Shown here one piece after another: positions 8,100-17,992 of a DNA stretch of 64,000 nucleotides; the stretch's first letter is position 1, and each line of letters starts with the position of its first letter. The notes beneath the pieces are model-generated. The model worked only from the letters and a program-made list of their open reading frames with translations, was not told the origin of the DNA and made no database searches. Source of the stretch: Paenibacillus alginolyticus DSM 5050 = NBRC 15375. GTDB taxonomy: Bacteria; Bacillota; Bacilli; Paenibacillales; NBRC-103111. The stretch covers positions 98,157 to 162,156 of the forward strand of contig NZ_AUGY01000010.1 in the NCBI RefSeq assembly GCF_000422905.1, in the 5' to 3' direction. Position numbers and translations under genes: made by a program.

Positions 8100-10064
8100 T
8101 TGAACAAGAATAAGTTGTTTTTTGTAGGGATGATGTTGATCTTTGCCGTTGTTTTTACAGCATGTGAGAGTGAAGGTGATCCAAAGCCAAGTTCAGCCGT
8201 TCAGGCAACGAAAGCTCCTGTTGCATCTGCACCAGTAAAAGCTGACGGCTTCAAAGAGGCCCCGATGTTAACTAAGCTCGTCGGTGCAGGCACGTTGAAA
8301 CCTGTGATTGAACGTATGCCGGTTAAGGAAGATATCATGGTCGAAAAAGTAACCGATGAGATCGGTAAATATGGCGGCGATTGGAAGATGCCTTGGACCG
8401 GACCTAATGATCGTTGGACGGTCGGTCAACCTACAGAGGAGGCGCTTTTCCGTTTTAACAAGGATGGAAGCGCTGTTGAACCTAATGTGGCCAAAGGTTT
8501 TGAGGTGAATAAAGATTCCACTGAATTCACCATTTATTTAAGGAAGGGCATGAAGTGGTCAGACGGTATGCCATTCACAGCCGATGATGTCCTGTTCTAC
8601 TGGGAGCACATGCTCACCAAAGAAACCTTCGGCAAAAAAATATATGACGCTTATTACTCCGTCGATCCGGTGACAGGGGAAAAAGCTTTAGCTAAAGTTA
8701 CGAAAATAGATGATTACAGCTTTAAAGTCGTACATAAGTTTCCAAGTGTGATGTTCCTGGAGCGCGTTGCCATTGACAACAAATGGTTCTTTGCACCGGC
8801 ACATTTCCAAAAAACGATACTGCCTGAGTTTGTAGGCCAAGATAAAGCACTTGAAATTGCTAAAAAATGGGGCTTTGAAGACGTCAAATCTTTCTTGGTA
8901 GCAACGGGCTATTATTATTGGGTAAACCCACAAATCCCGACTTTAAGAGCTTGGGTCGCTAAAAACGATCCGAATAGTGATCAATTTATTATGGAACGAA
9001 ATCCCTACTATTGGAAAGTGGATAGCGAAGGCAATCAACTACCCTATATGGACCGCATTGTCGCTACCAAAGTTCAAGACCCCGCTCAAAGAGTTCTTGG
9101 TTCACTAGCGGGAGATTATAATCTTCTTACCTTTGATTTTAAAGATTTCACCGTATTGAAAGAAAATGAGAAGAAAGCAGGGTTCCGGGTGATGCCTTGG
9201 ACCACGCCAACTTGGTCAAGTGCCGGTATTCAACTCAATCAGACCACGCCAGACCCTAACCTGCGCAAGCTGTTTCAGGATATTAAATTTAGAGAAGCAC
9301 TGTCTGTTGCCGTTGATCGTAAAGAAATTTCCGAGATCGTTACGAATGGTTTAGGTGCTCCTGTGCAAGCATCGGTTCCGGAGGGCTTAGTTGGTTTCCA
9401 AAAAGGCTGGTCGGACCAGTGGAGCAAATTCGATGTGAATCGTGCCAATCAATTATTGGATGAGTTAGGTTTGACGAAACGGGATAAAAATAATTTCCGT
9501 TTGAATGCAGACGGCTCGGATTTAACGATAACGTTTATTGAAGGCAGCACGAACTCAGCAACTTTTCTAGAATTAGTTAAAAAGTATTATCAAGCAGTAG
9601 GGATTAAGATGGACGTTAAGGTTGTGGATGCAGGAACTCAGCAAGAACTCAAGTACTCGAATAAGATTCCAGCGACAACTGAAAATATTTCATTAGTCAA
9701 TGTAGCCTTCCGGCCTGATACGCTTGTTCCTCTGAGAGTGCTGACTCCTTGGTTCGGACATTACGGATTGTTTACTTCATCCAATGGCAAAGAAGGCGTC
9801 AAACCAGAAGGTGATGTAGCCTTAATTCTGGACTACTGGAACAAAGTGAAATCATCTACAAGTAAAGAGGAAATTAATAAATGGGGAAATGAGATCATTA
9901 AGCTTCATCAAAAGAATCAATGGATTATTGGTTATGCCGGTCCAACTCCAACGCTGGTTGTCGCTTCAAATAAAATGGGTAACATACCGAAAGATTTGGT
10001 TTTCTCGGATGAATTCCGCAGCTTAGGGCATGGTCATCCTTCGCAATTTTATATTAAACCCTAA
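8100..10064 (+). CDS. ABC transporter substrate-binding lipoprotein, family 5 (Opp/Dpp type)
   Basis: 654 residues, SBP_bac_5 fold. Captures the ligand outside the membrane for the following two permeases and two ATPases. Seen: signal peptide with lipobox FTAC, Cys22; family-typical segments LRKGMKWSDGMPFTADDVLF and FREALSVAVDRKEI. TTG at 8100 is chosen since GGAGGGG (8087-8093) lies seven bases upstream; the in-frame ATG at 8085 overlaps that site. Longer than the usual 520-550 residue oligopeptide binder, as seen in members that bind oligosaccharides. The context (LacI regulator, Gfo/Idh, ThuA) points to a carbohydrate ligand rather than peptide; this is inference. A hairpin follows the gene. 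Confidence 0.9.
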   Translation: MNKNKLFFVGMMLIFAVVFTACESEGDPKPSSAVQATKAPVASAPVKADGFKEAPMLTKLVGAGTLKPVIERMPVKEDIMVEKVTDEIGKYGGDWKMPWTGPNDRWTVGQPTEEALFRFNKDGSAVEPNVAKGFEVNKDSTEFTIYLRKGMKWSDGMPFTADDVLFYWEHMLTKETFGKKIYDAYYSVDPVTGEKALAKVTKIDDYSFKVVHKFPSVMFLERVAIDNKWFFAPAHFQKTILPEFVGQDKALEIAKKWGFEDVKSFLVATGYYYWVNPQIPTLRAWVAKNDPNSDQFIMERNPYYWKVDSEGNQLPYMDRIVATKVQDPAQRVLGSLAGDYNLLTFDFKDFTVLKENEKKAGFRVMPWTTPTWSSAGIQLNQTTPDPNLRKLFQDIKFREALSVAVDRKEISEIVTNGLGAPVQASVPEGLVGFQKGWSDQWSKFDVNRANQLLDELGLTKRDKNNFRLNADGSDLTITFIEGSTNSATFLELVKKYYQAVGIKMDVKVVDAGTQQELKYSNKIPATTENISLVNVAFRPDTLVPLRVLTPWFGHYGLFTSSNGKEGVKPEGDVALILDYWNKVKSSTSKEEINKWGNEIIKLHQKNQWIIGYAGPTPTLVVASNKMGNIPKDLVFSDEFRSLGHGHPSQFYIKP

Positions 10065-10077
10065 GTTAAACCTGTAA

Positions 10078-10115
10078 CCAATAAGGGGGAACTTAACTTT
10101 CCCCTTATTGTCTTT
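10078..10115 (+). terminator. Intra-operon hairpin after the binding-protein gene
   Basis: CAATAAGGGGGA pairs with TTCCCCTTATTG around a short loop, followed by TCTTT. It lies between the binding protein and the first permease of the same operon, so it probably acts as a partial terminator or mRNA-stabilising 3' end. Confidence 0.65.
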
Positions 10116-10154
10116 AACAGCATCTTCGAATTGAGTTGAGAGGATTGGATAGAG

Positions 10155-11153
10155 ATGCTCCAATATATTGTAAGAAGAATCATTCTGGTAATTCCCGTCG
10201 TTATTTTTATATCAATGATCGTCTTCTACATCATTCAACTGCCGCCCGGTGACTATGTATCGACTTATGCGGCTAAGATGTCTGTGGCAGGCGATGTCAT
10301 GACGCAACAAGATATGGATGAAATGAGAGCAAGCTTAAGATTGGATCAACCATGGTTTATGCAATACCTAGCGTGGATGAAAAATATTATTTTTAATTTC
10401 GACTTCGGGTATTCCTTCAGTTATAACAAACCAGTTATGGCCGTCATATCGCAATACATGGGGTTAACGATCATCGTTTCTCTGGTAACGATGGCCTTTA
10501 CCTATGCGGTAGCAATCCCCATCGGTATTTACTGTGCGGTAAGACAATATTCGATTGGTGATTATATTTTTTCAGCAATAGGCTTTCTTGGCATGGCTAC
10601 CCCTCATTTCTTGATGGCTATTATTTTAATGTACCTCTCTTATGTATATTTTGGCGATCCTCTGCTTGGTCTATTTTCCAATGAATTCGTCAATGCAGGA
10701 TGGTCGATGGACAAGATTCTTGATTTACTGAAGCATATGATTATCCCTGTTATTGTGATTGGTTTGGCAAACACGGCAGAGCTGATTCGAGTCATGAGAG
10801 GCCAAATGCTGGACGAATTGAATAAGCCGAATGTGGTGACCGCAAGATCAAAGGGCTTATCGGAAACGAAAATTTTGCTTAAGTATCCGACGCGTGCCGC
10901 TATGAATCCAATCGTTAGTACCATTGGATGGTCACTAACCTCCATTTTCACAGGTTCTACAATTACGGCGATCGTATTGAATTTACCCATTCAAGGCCCC
11001 GTTATGTATAACGCATTACTAGCTCAGGATATGTATTTGGCAGGTACCTGGTTATTGTTTATGGCTGTGTTAACGGTTATAGGGACATTGATTTCGGACA
11101 TTTTATTGGCATGGCTCGATCCAAAAATTCGCACAGAGTTCAGAGGTACGTAA
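10155..11153 (+). CDS. ABC transporter permease (OppB/DppB-like)
   Basis: 332 residues. Membrane subunit of the Opp-family importer. Seen: N-terminal helix followed by a long extracytoplasmic loop (LPPGDYVSTYAAKM), then helices of the BPD_transp_1 domain; the conserved loop with TARSKGLSETKILLKY contacts the ATPases. Six predicted membrane segments. ATG with GAGAGGATTGG upstream. The next gene starts three bases after its stop. Confidence 0.93.
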   Translation: MLQYIVRRIILVIPVVIFISMIVFYIIQLPPGDYVSTYAAKMSVAGDVMTQQDMDEMRASLRLDQPWFMQYLAWMKNIIFNFDFGYSFSYNKPVMAVISQYMGLTIIVSLVTMAFTYAVAIPIGIYCAVRQYSIGDYIFSAIGFLGMATPHFLMAIILMYLSYVYFGDPLLGLFSNEFVNAGWSMDKILDLLKHMIIPVIVIGLANTAELIRVMRGQMLDELNKPNVVTARSKGLSETKILLKYPTRAAMNPIVSTIGWSLTSIFTGSTITAIVLNLPIQGPVMYNALLAQDMYLAGTWLLFMAVLTVIGTLISDILLAWLDPKIRTEFRGT

Positions 11154-11156
11154 CCA

Positions 11157-12302
11157 ATGAAAACAATTCCGATAGCAGGGAAACAGAAAATAAACGCGAT
11201 CAAGCCGAAGAAAAATAGCGATGTCTTTTACAGCTCACAATGGCGTCTTATGTATCACAGATTAAAGAAGCATAAATTAGCCCGTATCAGCTTAGTGATT
11301 CTAGCCTGTTTTTACATAGCCGCCCTCTTTGCTCAGTTTATAGCGCCTTACGGGTTGGAGAGCTACGACAGTAAATATGTGAATGCGCCTCCAGCTAAAG
11401 TGAGCTTCATAGATGCCGAGGGCAAATTTCAATTTAGACCGTTTGTATATGACCTAAAGTCTGCCAGAGACCCGGTTACACTTCGTAAAGTGTTTGTTCC
11501 GGATGAGAAGGTTCGCCACTCGATCCGCTTTTTCGTCAAGGGTGAAAGCTATAAATTTCTTGGTTTGATTCCAACGAATAGACATCTATTTGGAGTGGAT
11601 CAGCCTGGTCGTGTATTTATTTTCGGTACGGACGGGATGGGCAGGGACTTATTATCGCGTATTGTGATGGGAAGTCAAATTTCATTAAGTATCCCTCTCA
11701 TTGGCGTAACGATTAGCTTTGTCTTAGGTTTGTTTATCGGCGGTGTATCAGGATATTTCGGAGGATGGATCGATTCAGTCATTCAGCGGTTCATTGAAAT
11801 TATTCGTTCATTTCCGACGCTGCCACTATGGATGGCACTATCGGCAGCCATACCACCGCGTGTGCCCGTAGTAACCATGTATATCTATATCGTCATTATC
11901 TTCGCCTTTATTGGTTGGACGGAGCTAGCTAGGGTAGCAAGAGGAAAGTTTATTTCGTTGAAAAATGAAGAATACGTTCTAGCGGCCAAAATAGCCGGCG
12001 TTAGCGATGCTAAAATCATTATTAAACATCTTTTGCCTGGTTTTATCAGCTACTTGGTAGTGGCAACAACATTAGCCATACCCGGTATGATTCTCGGCGA
12101 GACGGCCATGAGTTTTCTTGGACTCGGTATACGCTCTCCTGCTACCAGCTGGGGTGTTTTGCTTCAGGAAGCTCAACAGATCGAGAATGTTGCTTTGTAT
12201 CCATGGAAACTAATTCCCTTAGGATTTGTCATCGTTACCGTATTAACCTTTAACTTTCTAGGCGACGGATTGCGCGATGCTGCTGATCCATACAAGAAAT
12301 AA
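11157..12302 (+). CDS. ABC transporter permease (OppC/DppC-like)
   Basis: 381 residues, somewhat longer than typical OppC (about 300) because of an extended loop after the first helix (about residues 65-155, including SARDPVTLRKVFVPDEKVRH). Seen: FGTDGMGRDLLSRIVMGSQI, the OppC hallmark, and the EAA-like loop YVLAAKIAGVSDAKIIIKH. Pairs with the OppB-like permease to form the channel. Extended loops of this type occur in Opp-family importers for larger ligands; the ligand remains unknown. Confidence 0.93.
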   Translation: MKTIPIAGKQKINAIKPKKNSDVFYSSQWRLMYHRLKKHKLARISLVILACFYIAALFAQFIAPYGLESYDSKYVNAPPAKVSFIDAEGKFQFRPFVYDLKSARDPVTLRKVFVPDEKVRHSIRFFVKGESYKFLGLIPTNRHLFGVDQPGRVFIFGTDGMGRDLLSRIVMGSQISLSIPLIGVTISFVLGLFIGGVSGYFGGWIDSVIQRFIEIIRSFPTLPLWMALSAAIPPRVPVVTMYIYIVIIFAFIGWTELARVARGKFISLKNEEYVLAAKIAGVSDAKIIIKHLLPGFISYLVVATTLAIPGMILGETAMSFLGLGIRSPATSWGVLLQEAQQIENVALYPWKLIPLGFVIVTVLTFNFLGDGLRDAADPYKK

Positions 12303-12331
12303 TCCATATTAGCGTAAGGCGAGGAGATATT

Positions 12332-13375
12332 ATGACATCTCAAGCTTCTGTTTCACAATCCGAACAACCCCTGCTTTCCGTTCAAGACCTCAAAATTCGA
12401 ATTCAAATGGATAATGGGGAAATGAAAGCGGTAGATGGTGTTGATTTTGAGATAAAAAAAGGAAAAACATTAGGTCTAGTTGGCGAATCCGGATGCGGAA
12501 AAAGCCTGACCAGTCGAGCGATCATCAGTATTAATCCCAAAGAGTGTGAAACCTCAGGGAAGATTGTTTATCACTCCACTTCTGAGAAGGCGCTAAACGA
12601 TTTGGATTTGCTATCTCTAGATTCGCGTGGTAAACAGATTCGATCGATTCGCGGGCGCAAAATCGCTATGATATTTCAAGAACCCATGACGGCATTTTCA
12701 CCGATGTATACGATCGGGAATCAGATCATGGAATCTATTTTAATCCACCGCACCAAAAATAAAAAAGAAGCCAAGAAGATAGCGCTAGAAATGCTCGGTA
12801 AAGTTGGTATTTCCGATCAAGAGAAGCGGTTCGACCAATTCCCGCATGAGTTTTCCGGCGGCATGCGCCAGCGCGCGATGATCTCAATGGCCTTGTCCTG
12901 CAATCCAGAATTGTTAATTGCCGATGAGCCTACGACTGCGCTGGATGTAACCATTCAAGCACAAGTGTTAGAGCTTATGAAGGGACTCCAACAGGAATTT
13001 GGAATGGCCATTCTGCTCGTGACGCATGATCTTGGGATCATAGCAGAAATGTGCGACGAAGTGGCCGTCATGTATCTAGGGAAAATTGTTGAGCAATCGA
13101 CAGTAGAAGAAATTTTCAATAATCCTAAACACCCGTATACGAAGGGTCTGCTCAAATCGATGCCAAGACTAGGCGGAAATAGACATACACGTCTAGAATC
13201 GATCGAAGGAACAGTTCCGATGGCATTCAATATGCCTCCAATGTGCGGATTTTACGAACGGTGTAAGGATCGGATTGATGGTGTATGCAATAAACAGACC
13301 GTGCCGAAAACTCGAATATCTGATAGCCATATGGTTAGATGTTTTCTTTATAAGGATAAGGGTGAAGGAGAATAA
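12332..13375 (+). CDS. ABC transporter ATPase (OppD/DppD-like)
   Basis: 347 residues. Seen: Walker [24 protein letters not shown]-loop region, signature FSGGMRQR, Walker [13 protein letters not shown], switch [10 protein letters not shown], and the C-terminal oligopeptide-transporter domain with CGFYERC and a further Cys cluster that in this family can bind an iron-sulfur cluster. ATG with GGCGAGGAGAT upstream. Next gene starts two bases after the stop. Confidence 0.95.
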   Translation: MTSQASVSQSEQPLLSVQDLKIRIQMDNGEMKAVDGVDFEIKKGKTLGLVGESGCGKSLTSRAIISINPKECETSGKIVYHSTSEKALNDLDLLSLDSRGKQIRSIRGRKIAMIFQEPMTAFSPMYTIGNQIMESILIHRTKNKKEAKKIALEMLGKVGISDQEKRFDQFPHEFSGGMRQRAMISMALSCNPELLIADEPTTALDVTIQAQVLELMKGLQQEFGMAILLVTHDLGIIAEMCDEVAVMYLGKIVEQSTVEEIFNNPKHPYTKGLLKSMPRLGGNRHTRLESIEGTVPMAFNMPPMCGFYERCKDRIDGVCNKQTVPKTRISDSHMVRCFLYKDKGEGE

Positions 13376-13377
13376 GG

Positions 13378-14394
13378 ATGTCTAAACCTATACTGAAAGT
13401 AAATCATCTAAATAAGGATTTTCAAGTAAAATCCAAAAATAAGCTGTTTAGCAAGCCTTCATCCATTCGTGTTTTGAACAACGTCTCTTTTGAGCTATTG
13501 GAAGGGGAAACCCTAAGCATTGTCGGCGAATCAGGCTGTGGCAAAACGACATTAGGCCGCTGTATTGTTAGAGGGATGGATGCGACATCAGGCCAAGTAA
13601 TCTATCAACCTGAAGGTGAAGAGCAAGTTGATTTTTTAGGGCTGCGAGGCAAAGAATTCAAGAAATATAGAAAAGATATTCAGATGATTTTTCAGGATCC
13701 CTATTCATCACTGAGTCCGAGAATGAGCGTATACGATATTATAGCTGAGCCGCTGCTCGCCAACTTTAAGCTGACGAAATCACAATTGGATGACAAAGTT
13801 ACCCAAATCGCAGAGAAGACCGGATTAAATGTCAGTTATCTCAAACGATATCCGCATGCCTTTTCCGGAGGGCAAAGACAACGTATCGCTATTGCGAGAT
13901 CACTTATTTCTCAACCGAGACTAATTGTATGTGATGAAGCTGTTTCGGCGCTGGACGTGTCAATTAAAGCACAAATCATTAATCTGCTGAAGGACCTGCA
14001 AGAGCAGCTGCAGATCACTTATATTTTCATCTCTCATGATTTATCCATCGTTCAAAACATATCCGACAGAGTAGCGGTTATGCACTTAGGGAAAATTGTA
14101 GAATTGGCGCCGGTGGATTCGTTATTTGATCATCCCAAGCATCCCTATACGGAGGCGCTATTGTCGGCTGTACCTGAGCCAGACCCGAATTATAAGAAGG
14201 ATCGAATTATTCTCGAAGGAGAAGTTCCTAATCCAGCTAATCCTCCAAGCGGATGTCACTTTCATCCAAGGTGTACGTATAAGACCGATAAATGTACGCA
14301 GCAAGAACCGGAGCTGCAAGCCGTCGGCGAAAATCATTATGCTGCATGCCACTATGCGAATCAATTAAACTTAAGAGGTGTAATACATGAGTGA
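13378..14394 (+). CDS. ABC transporter ATPase (OppF/DppF-like)
   Basis: 338 residues, second ATPase of the Opp-type importer. Seen: Walker [24 protein letters not shown], signature FSGGQRQR, Walker [13 protein letters not shown] (Ala in place of Pro, common in OppF), and the C-terminal Cys motif [17 protein letters not shown] with GAAGGAG upstream. Overlaps the following HAD gene by eight bases, so that gene is part of the same operon. Confidence 0.95.
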   Translation: MSKPILKVNHLNKDFQVKSKNKLFSKPSSIRVLNNVSFELLEGETLSIVGESGCGKTTLGRCIVRGMDATSGQVIYQPEGEEQVDFLGLRGKEFKKYRKDIQMIFQDPYSSLSPRMSVYDIIAEPLLANFKLTKSQLDDKVTQIAEKTGLNVSYLKRYPHAFSGGQRQRIAIARSLISQPRLIVCDEAVSALDVSIKAQIINLLKDLQEQLQITYIFISHDLSIVQNISDRVAVMHLGKIVELAPVDSLFDHPKHPYTEALLSAVPEPDPNYKKDRIILEGEVPNPANPPSGCHFHPRCTYKTDKCTQQEPELQAVGENHYAACHYANQLNLRGVIHE

Positions 14395-14941
14395 TACGAC
14401 AACGATTGATCCTAATGCAAAGAAGCTTATAGTTTTTCTGGACTGCGGAGATACGATCATTGATGAAGGAACCGAAATTAGAGATGACCATGATATTGTC
14501 ATTAGGGCCAATGTGATTCCAGGGGCCGATATAATGGTGAAGACACTTGCCGAACGTGGATATATAATGGCCATCGTAGCCGACGGTAGGGCGCAATCGT
14601 TCAAAAATATTTTAACGCAAAATGGATTGTATGATTATTTCACCACGATGATTTATTCAGAGACGATTAAAGCTTCTAAACCAAGTCCTCGTATGTTTAA
14701 AGCTGCGATTGGAGCGTTGGATCTCAGCGAGCAGGATTGCTCCCGTATTGTCATGGTGGGCAACAACCTAAGCCGCGATGTTAAAGGGGCTAATGCAATG
14801 GGAATTACGAGTATCTTCTTGAGCTGGACTCCTAGATACCCGAAGTTACACGCAGACGAAAGTGAAATACCTGATTATACGATCAACCATCCGCTGGAAT
14901 TAATTGACTTAGTAGAAAAACTCAATGAAGAATTAGGATAA
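14387..14941 (+). CDS. HAD-superfamily hydrolase-like protein
   Basis: 184 residues, Rossmann-like HAD fold. Seen: motif I FLDCGDT (Asp nucleophile kept, but Gly at the +2 position where phosphatases have the general acid Asp), motif II region IMAIVADGR, motif III Lys in KASKPSPRMF, motif IV VMVGNNLSRDVKGANAMG, where GNN...D replaces the common GDS...D. Such GNN forms occur in small HAD proteins, but the altered motif I makes plain phosphatase activity uncertain. Translationally coupled to the OppF-like gene and followed by the LacI regulator, so it probably belongs to catabolism of the imported compound. Confidence 0.75.
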   Translation: MSDTTTIDPNAKKLIVFLDCGDTIIDEGTEIRDDHDIVIRANVIPGADIMVKTLAERGYIMAIVADGRAQSFKNILTQNGLYDYFTTMIYSETIKASKPSPRMFKAAIGALDLSEQDCSRIVMVGNNLSRDVKGANAMGITSIFLSWTPRYPKLHADESEIPDYTINHPLELIDLVEKLNEELG

Positions 14942-14975
14942 ATGGATGGTTTTCTGAAGGGATGTTTGATTATAT

Positions 14976-16004
14976 ATGGCTAAAATTGATGAAGTAGCAA
15001 AATTAGCGAAAGTCTCTAAAGGGACAGTGTCGAATGTTTTTAGCCAAAAAAGACCCACAAGCGATGAAGTAAAAGAGAGAGTCATGACGGTCTCCAGACA
15101 ATTAAATTATGTGCCTAATCATATTGCGCGAAGCTTGGCTACGAAGAAAACCATGGCGATCGGATTGACAATCCCGCATGGCAGCTTCTTTTTTAGCGCA
15201 TTTCATACGCAGTTCATCAATGGCGTTATTTTGGAAGCTTCCTATTATGGATACAGGGTTCTGCTTGATATGATTCCTGTGCAAAAGGTGAAAACACCAT
15301 TCCTGTCGAGTTATCCGATTGATGGTGCTGTTGTGATGAGCCCAACGACCGATGATGACCGTATCAACCTCATGCATGGTGAACAAATCCCCTTTGTTAC
15401 TGTCGGCAGAGTCATGAATACCAATATTCATAAATCTTTCAGCGTGGATAACGACAATCACAAGATTATTGACAGCATATGCAAATATTTGATCAACAAG
15501 GGTCATAAAGACATTATGTTTTTAAATGCAAATGAGCTTATGACCGTGTCCATCGATAGAAAAGCAGGCTTTATCAAGGCGATGAAAGATCATCAACTTG
15601 ATGTGGAAGATCACATGATTCATCATAAGCCTGCCCTAAATACTAGTGAATACATGGACTATGGCTATGCAGAGACAATTGAAATCCTTGGTAACCAGAA
15701 GAAGAAAGTGACCGCGATTATTGCAGATGATGACCGCACGGCATTCAGTGTCCTTAATGCACTCAAGGATTTGAATCTCAGTGTACCAGAAGATGTATCT
15801 TTGTTTGTCATATGCGGAGATCTCTCTATGATGGTTCAATCGAACCCGTCTTTGACGAGCATGGATTTGCAGCCTTCGGAATTAGGAGCTCAATCTGTCC
15901 GATTGTTAATGCACCAATTAGGCGTTCTGCAAGGGGATTTCTCGGAAAATATGATTATTGAAAGCAAAATTATAGAAAGAAATTCTTGTCTGACGATTGG
16001 ATAA
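14976..16004 (+). CDS. LacI-family transcriptional regulator
   Basis: 342 residues. Seen: N-terminal helix-turn-helix IDEVAKLAKVSKGTVSNVFS, hinge region NYVPNHIARSLATKKT, then a periplasmic-binding-protein-like effector domain with YPIDGAVVMSP, VDNDNHKII and ADDDRTAFSVLNAL. Lies inside the operon it probably controls; the three TTAAACCGGTTTAA palindromes upstream of the importer are the best operator candidates. ATG with GAAGGGATG upstream. Effector would be a sugar or derivative taken up by the importer. Confidence 0.93.
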   Translation: MAKIDEVAKLAKVSKGTVSNVFSQKRPTSDEVKERVMTVSRQLNYVPNHIARSLATKKTMAIGLTIPHGSFFFSAFHTQFINGVILEASYYGYRVLLDMIPVQKVKTPFLSSYPIDGAVVMSPTTDDDRINLMHGEQIPFVTVGRVMNTNIHKSFSVDNDNHKIIDSICKYLINKGHKDIMFLNANELMTVSIDRKAGFIKAMKDHQLDVEDHMIHHKPALNTSEYMDYGYAETIEILGNQKKKVTAIIADDDRTAFSVLNALKDLNLSVPEDVSLFVICGDLSMMVQSNPSLTSMDLQPSELGAQSVRLLMHQLGVLQGDFSENMIIESKIIERNSCLTIG

Positions 16005-16036
16005 GTAGTTGAAGACAATATCGGGAGGGCAGCAGG

Positions 16037-17095
16037 ATGAACAAAGACATATGGAACGTAGGCATTATTGGTCTTGGAGGAATTGGCGATTATCATATGA
16101 ACCATCTTTCGAGAATTGCGAATACGAGAGTTGCAGCCATTTGTGATGTGAATACGAAGGCGGTTCAAGAGGTCGGTGATCGATTGAACTTATCGGCTGA
16201 GAAGCGCTATAGCGATTATAAAGCGATTATAGCTGATACCGACGTTGATTTTATCATATCCGGTGTCTCGAATAAATTCCATTATGACATCTTAAAATAT
16301 GCGATAGAATGCGGTAAACCGATATTTTCTGAAAAACCTTTCACACGAACGATGGAAGAAGCAGATGAATTATTACGCTTGTATGAAAAAAATCCGATAC
16401 CCTGCATGATTGGATTTTCCTACCGCTACAGACCTTGCTTTCAATACGTTAAACAGCTTGTAGAACAAGGGACTTTAGGGCGTATTCGGCATATTGCCGC
16501 CCACTACTTGCAAGAGGAAAACGCGCCTATGTTTAACAAGGAGTACACCTGGCGGTTTAATAAAGAGATGGCAGGGTCAGGTATATTAGCGGATATAGGC
16601 TCTCATATGGTGGATGCGGCACGCTTTTTTGTAGGAGAATTTACGCAAGTAGCCGGTATGATGAGCACGTTTATCGATCACCGAACGGATCCGCGGACAA
16701 ATCAGCTCGTTGAAGTAGACGTGGATGACTTTACCGGATTCCAGTGTGTGCTTGGAGGCGGGGTCATGGGCACCTTTTATACCCATAAAAATGCCATTGG
16801 AACGAAAAATCAATTTCAGGTTACGTTGTTTGGCGATCTAGGCACCGTCAGGATTTCGGTCGAACAACCGAATGAAGTTCATTTGACGGTTAGAGAAGGC
16901 GAAAAGCTGGAGCTAACAGAAAAAGTCATTCATTTGGACGAGAAAACGATGAAGCCCATGCTGCAGGATTTTGTGGATTATTTGGAACAAGCTAACTCGC
17001 AATTACTCCCTACAATCATAGACGGATACCGTAATCAACAAGTGCTGCAAGCGATCATAGATTCAGCAAAAGACGGAGTAATGAGAAGCATATAA
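16037..17095 (+). CDS. Gfo/Idh/MocA-family oxidoreductase
   Basis: 352 residues. NAD(P)-dependent dehydrogenase of sugars or cyclitols. Seen: N-terminal nucleotide-binding motif GIIGLGGIGDYH, the SEKPFTRTMEEAD segment with the family EKP motif, and SYRYRPCFQYVKQLVEQGTLG at the start of the C-terminal domain, followed by GSGILADIGSHMVDAARFF with conserved Asp and His. ATG with GGGAGGG upstream. With the ThuA-like gene next to it, this resembles sets that oxidise disaccharides at C3 to 3-keto sugars; that pathway assignment is inference. Confidence 0.92.
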   Translation: MNKDIWNVGIIGLGGIGDYHMNHLSRIANTRVAAICDVNTKAVQEVGDRLNLSAEKRYSDYKAIIADTDVDFIISGVSNKFHYDILKYAIECGKPIFSEKPFTRTMEEADELLRLYEKNPIPCMIGFSYRYRPCFQYVKQLVEQGTLGRIRHIAAHYLQEENAPMFNKEYTWRFNKEMAGSGILADIGSHMVDAARFFVGEFTQVAGMMSTFIDHRTDPRTNQLVEVDVDDFTGFQCVLGGGVMGTFYTHKNAIGTKNQFQVTLFGDLGTVRISVEQPNEVHLTVREGEKLELTEKVIHLDEKTMKPMLQDFVDYLEQANSQLLPTIIDGYRNQQVLQAIIDSAKDGVMRSI

Positions 17096-17127
17096 CTGCA
17101 TTCATTGTTAGAAAAGGAGTGAGTTGT

Positions 17128-17847
17128 ATGATTAAAGTAACGATATGGAATGAATTTCTGCAAGAGCAAAGAAAAGAAGAGGTAGCCAGGATATATCCCA
17201 AAGGGATGCATGGAGCCATTGCTGATGGTATCAGGCAGGATGGATTTGAGATTAGCTTTGCAACCTTTAATGAGCCTGAGCACGGACTAACCCAAGAAAA
17301 GCTGGATGCTACCGATGTTCTCATTTATTGGGGGCACGTCGATCACAAGGGCTTTCAGGATGATGTCGTCGATCGTATTTGTGACCGGGTACATAAGGGG
17401 ATGGGGCTGGTCGTCCTGCATTCAGGCCATCATTCCAAGATGTTCCGCAAGCTAATGGGGACATCCTGCGACCTGCTTTGGAGAGAAGCGGACGAGAAAG
17501 AGCGGCTTTGGGTTGTTGATCCATCACATCCAATCGTAGAAGGAATTGGTCCCTTTATCGATTTGGCGGAAGAGGAGATGTACGGAGAGCATTTTGATAT
17601 TCCCGTGCCTGATGAATTAATCTTCGTCAGTTGGTTTGAGGGGGGCGAGGTGTTCCGCAGCGGCTGCACTTACCGTCGGGGTCAAGGCCGAATTTTCTAT
17701 TTCCGTCCAGGACATGAGACTTATCCTACCTATCACAACAAAGATGTTCAGCGCGTGATCGCCAATGCGGTTAAATGGACAGCCCCGGTTATAAGAGTAA
17801 AAACGTTCTACGGACATCATTCTCCACTGGAGGAAATTAAAAAGTAA
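17128..17847 (+). CDS. ThuA-like (trehalose utilisation) protein
   Basis: 239 residues, ThuA domain with a class I glutamine amidotransferase-like fold. Seen: VTIWNEFLQEQ at the N-terminus, YPKGMHGAIADGI, VLIYWGHVDH, GLVVLHSGHHSKMF, and GRIFYFRPGHETYPTYH, all hallmarks of the family. ATG 17128 is chosen with AAGGAGTG upstream; GTG 17119 overlaps the binding site. ThuA was first linked to trehalose catabolism in rhizobia together with the Gfo/Idh protein ThuB; the same pairing is present here. Last gene of the operon, followed by a terminator. Confidence 0.9.
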   Translation: MIKVTIWNEFLQEQRKEEVARIYPKGMHGAIADGIRQDGFEISFATFNEPEHGLTQEKLDATDVLIYWGHVDHKGFQDDVVDRICDRVHKGMGLVVLHSGHHSKMFRKLMGTSCDLLWREADEKERLWVVDPSHPIVEGIGPFIDLAEEEMYGEHFDIPVPDELIFVSWFEGGEVFRSGCTYRRGQGRIFYFRPGHETYPTYHNKDVQRVIANAVKWTAPVIRVKTFYGHHSPLEEIKK

Positions 17848-17851
17848 TGTA

Positions 17852-17882
17852 AAGCGACACCTTTGAGGTGTCGTTTTTTTGT
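17852..17882 (+). terminator. Rho-independent terminator of the Opp/ThuA operon
   Basis: GCGACACC pairs with GGTGTCG around TTTGA, followed by seven T. Directly after the ThuA-like gene. Confidence 0.88.
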
Positions 17883-17992
17883 CGAAAAAGATTTGCACCT
17901 GGCAAGCATGAATCGACATACGGAATGATAGATTTGGAATATGATAGATTTGTAGGTATTGGCGTAATTACTCATTGAAGGGGTTGATCGTT

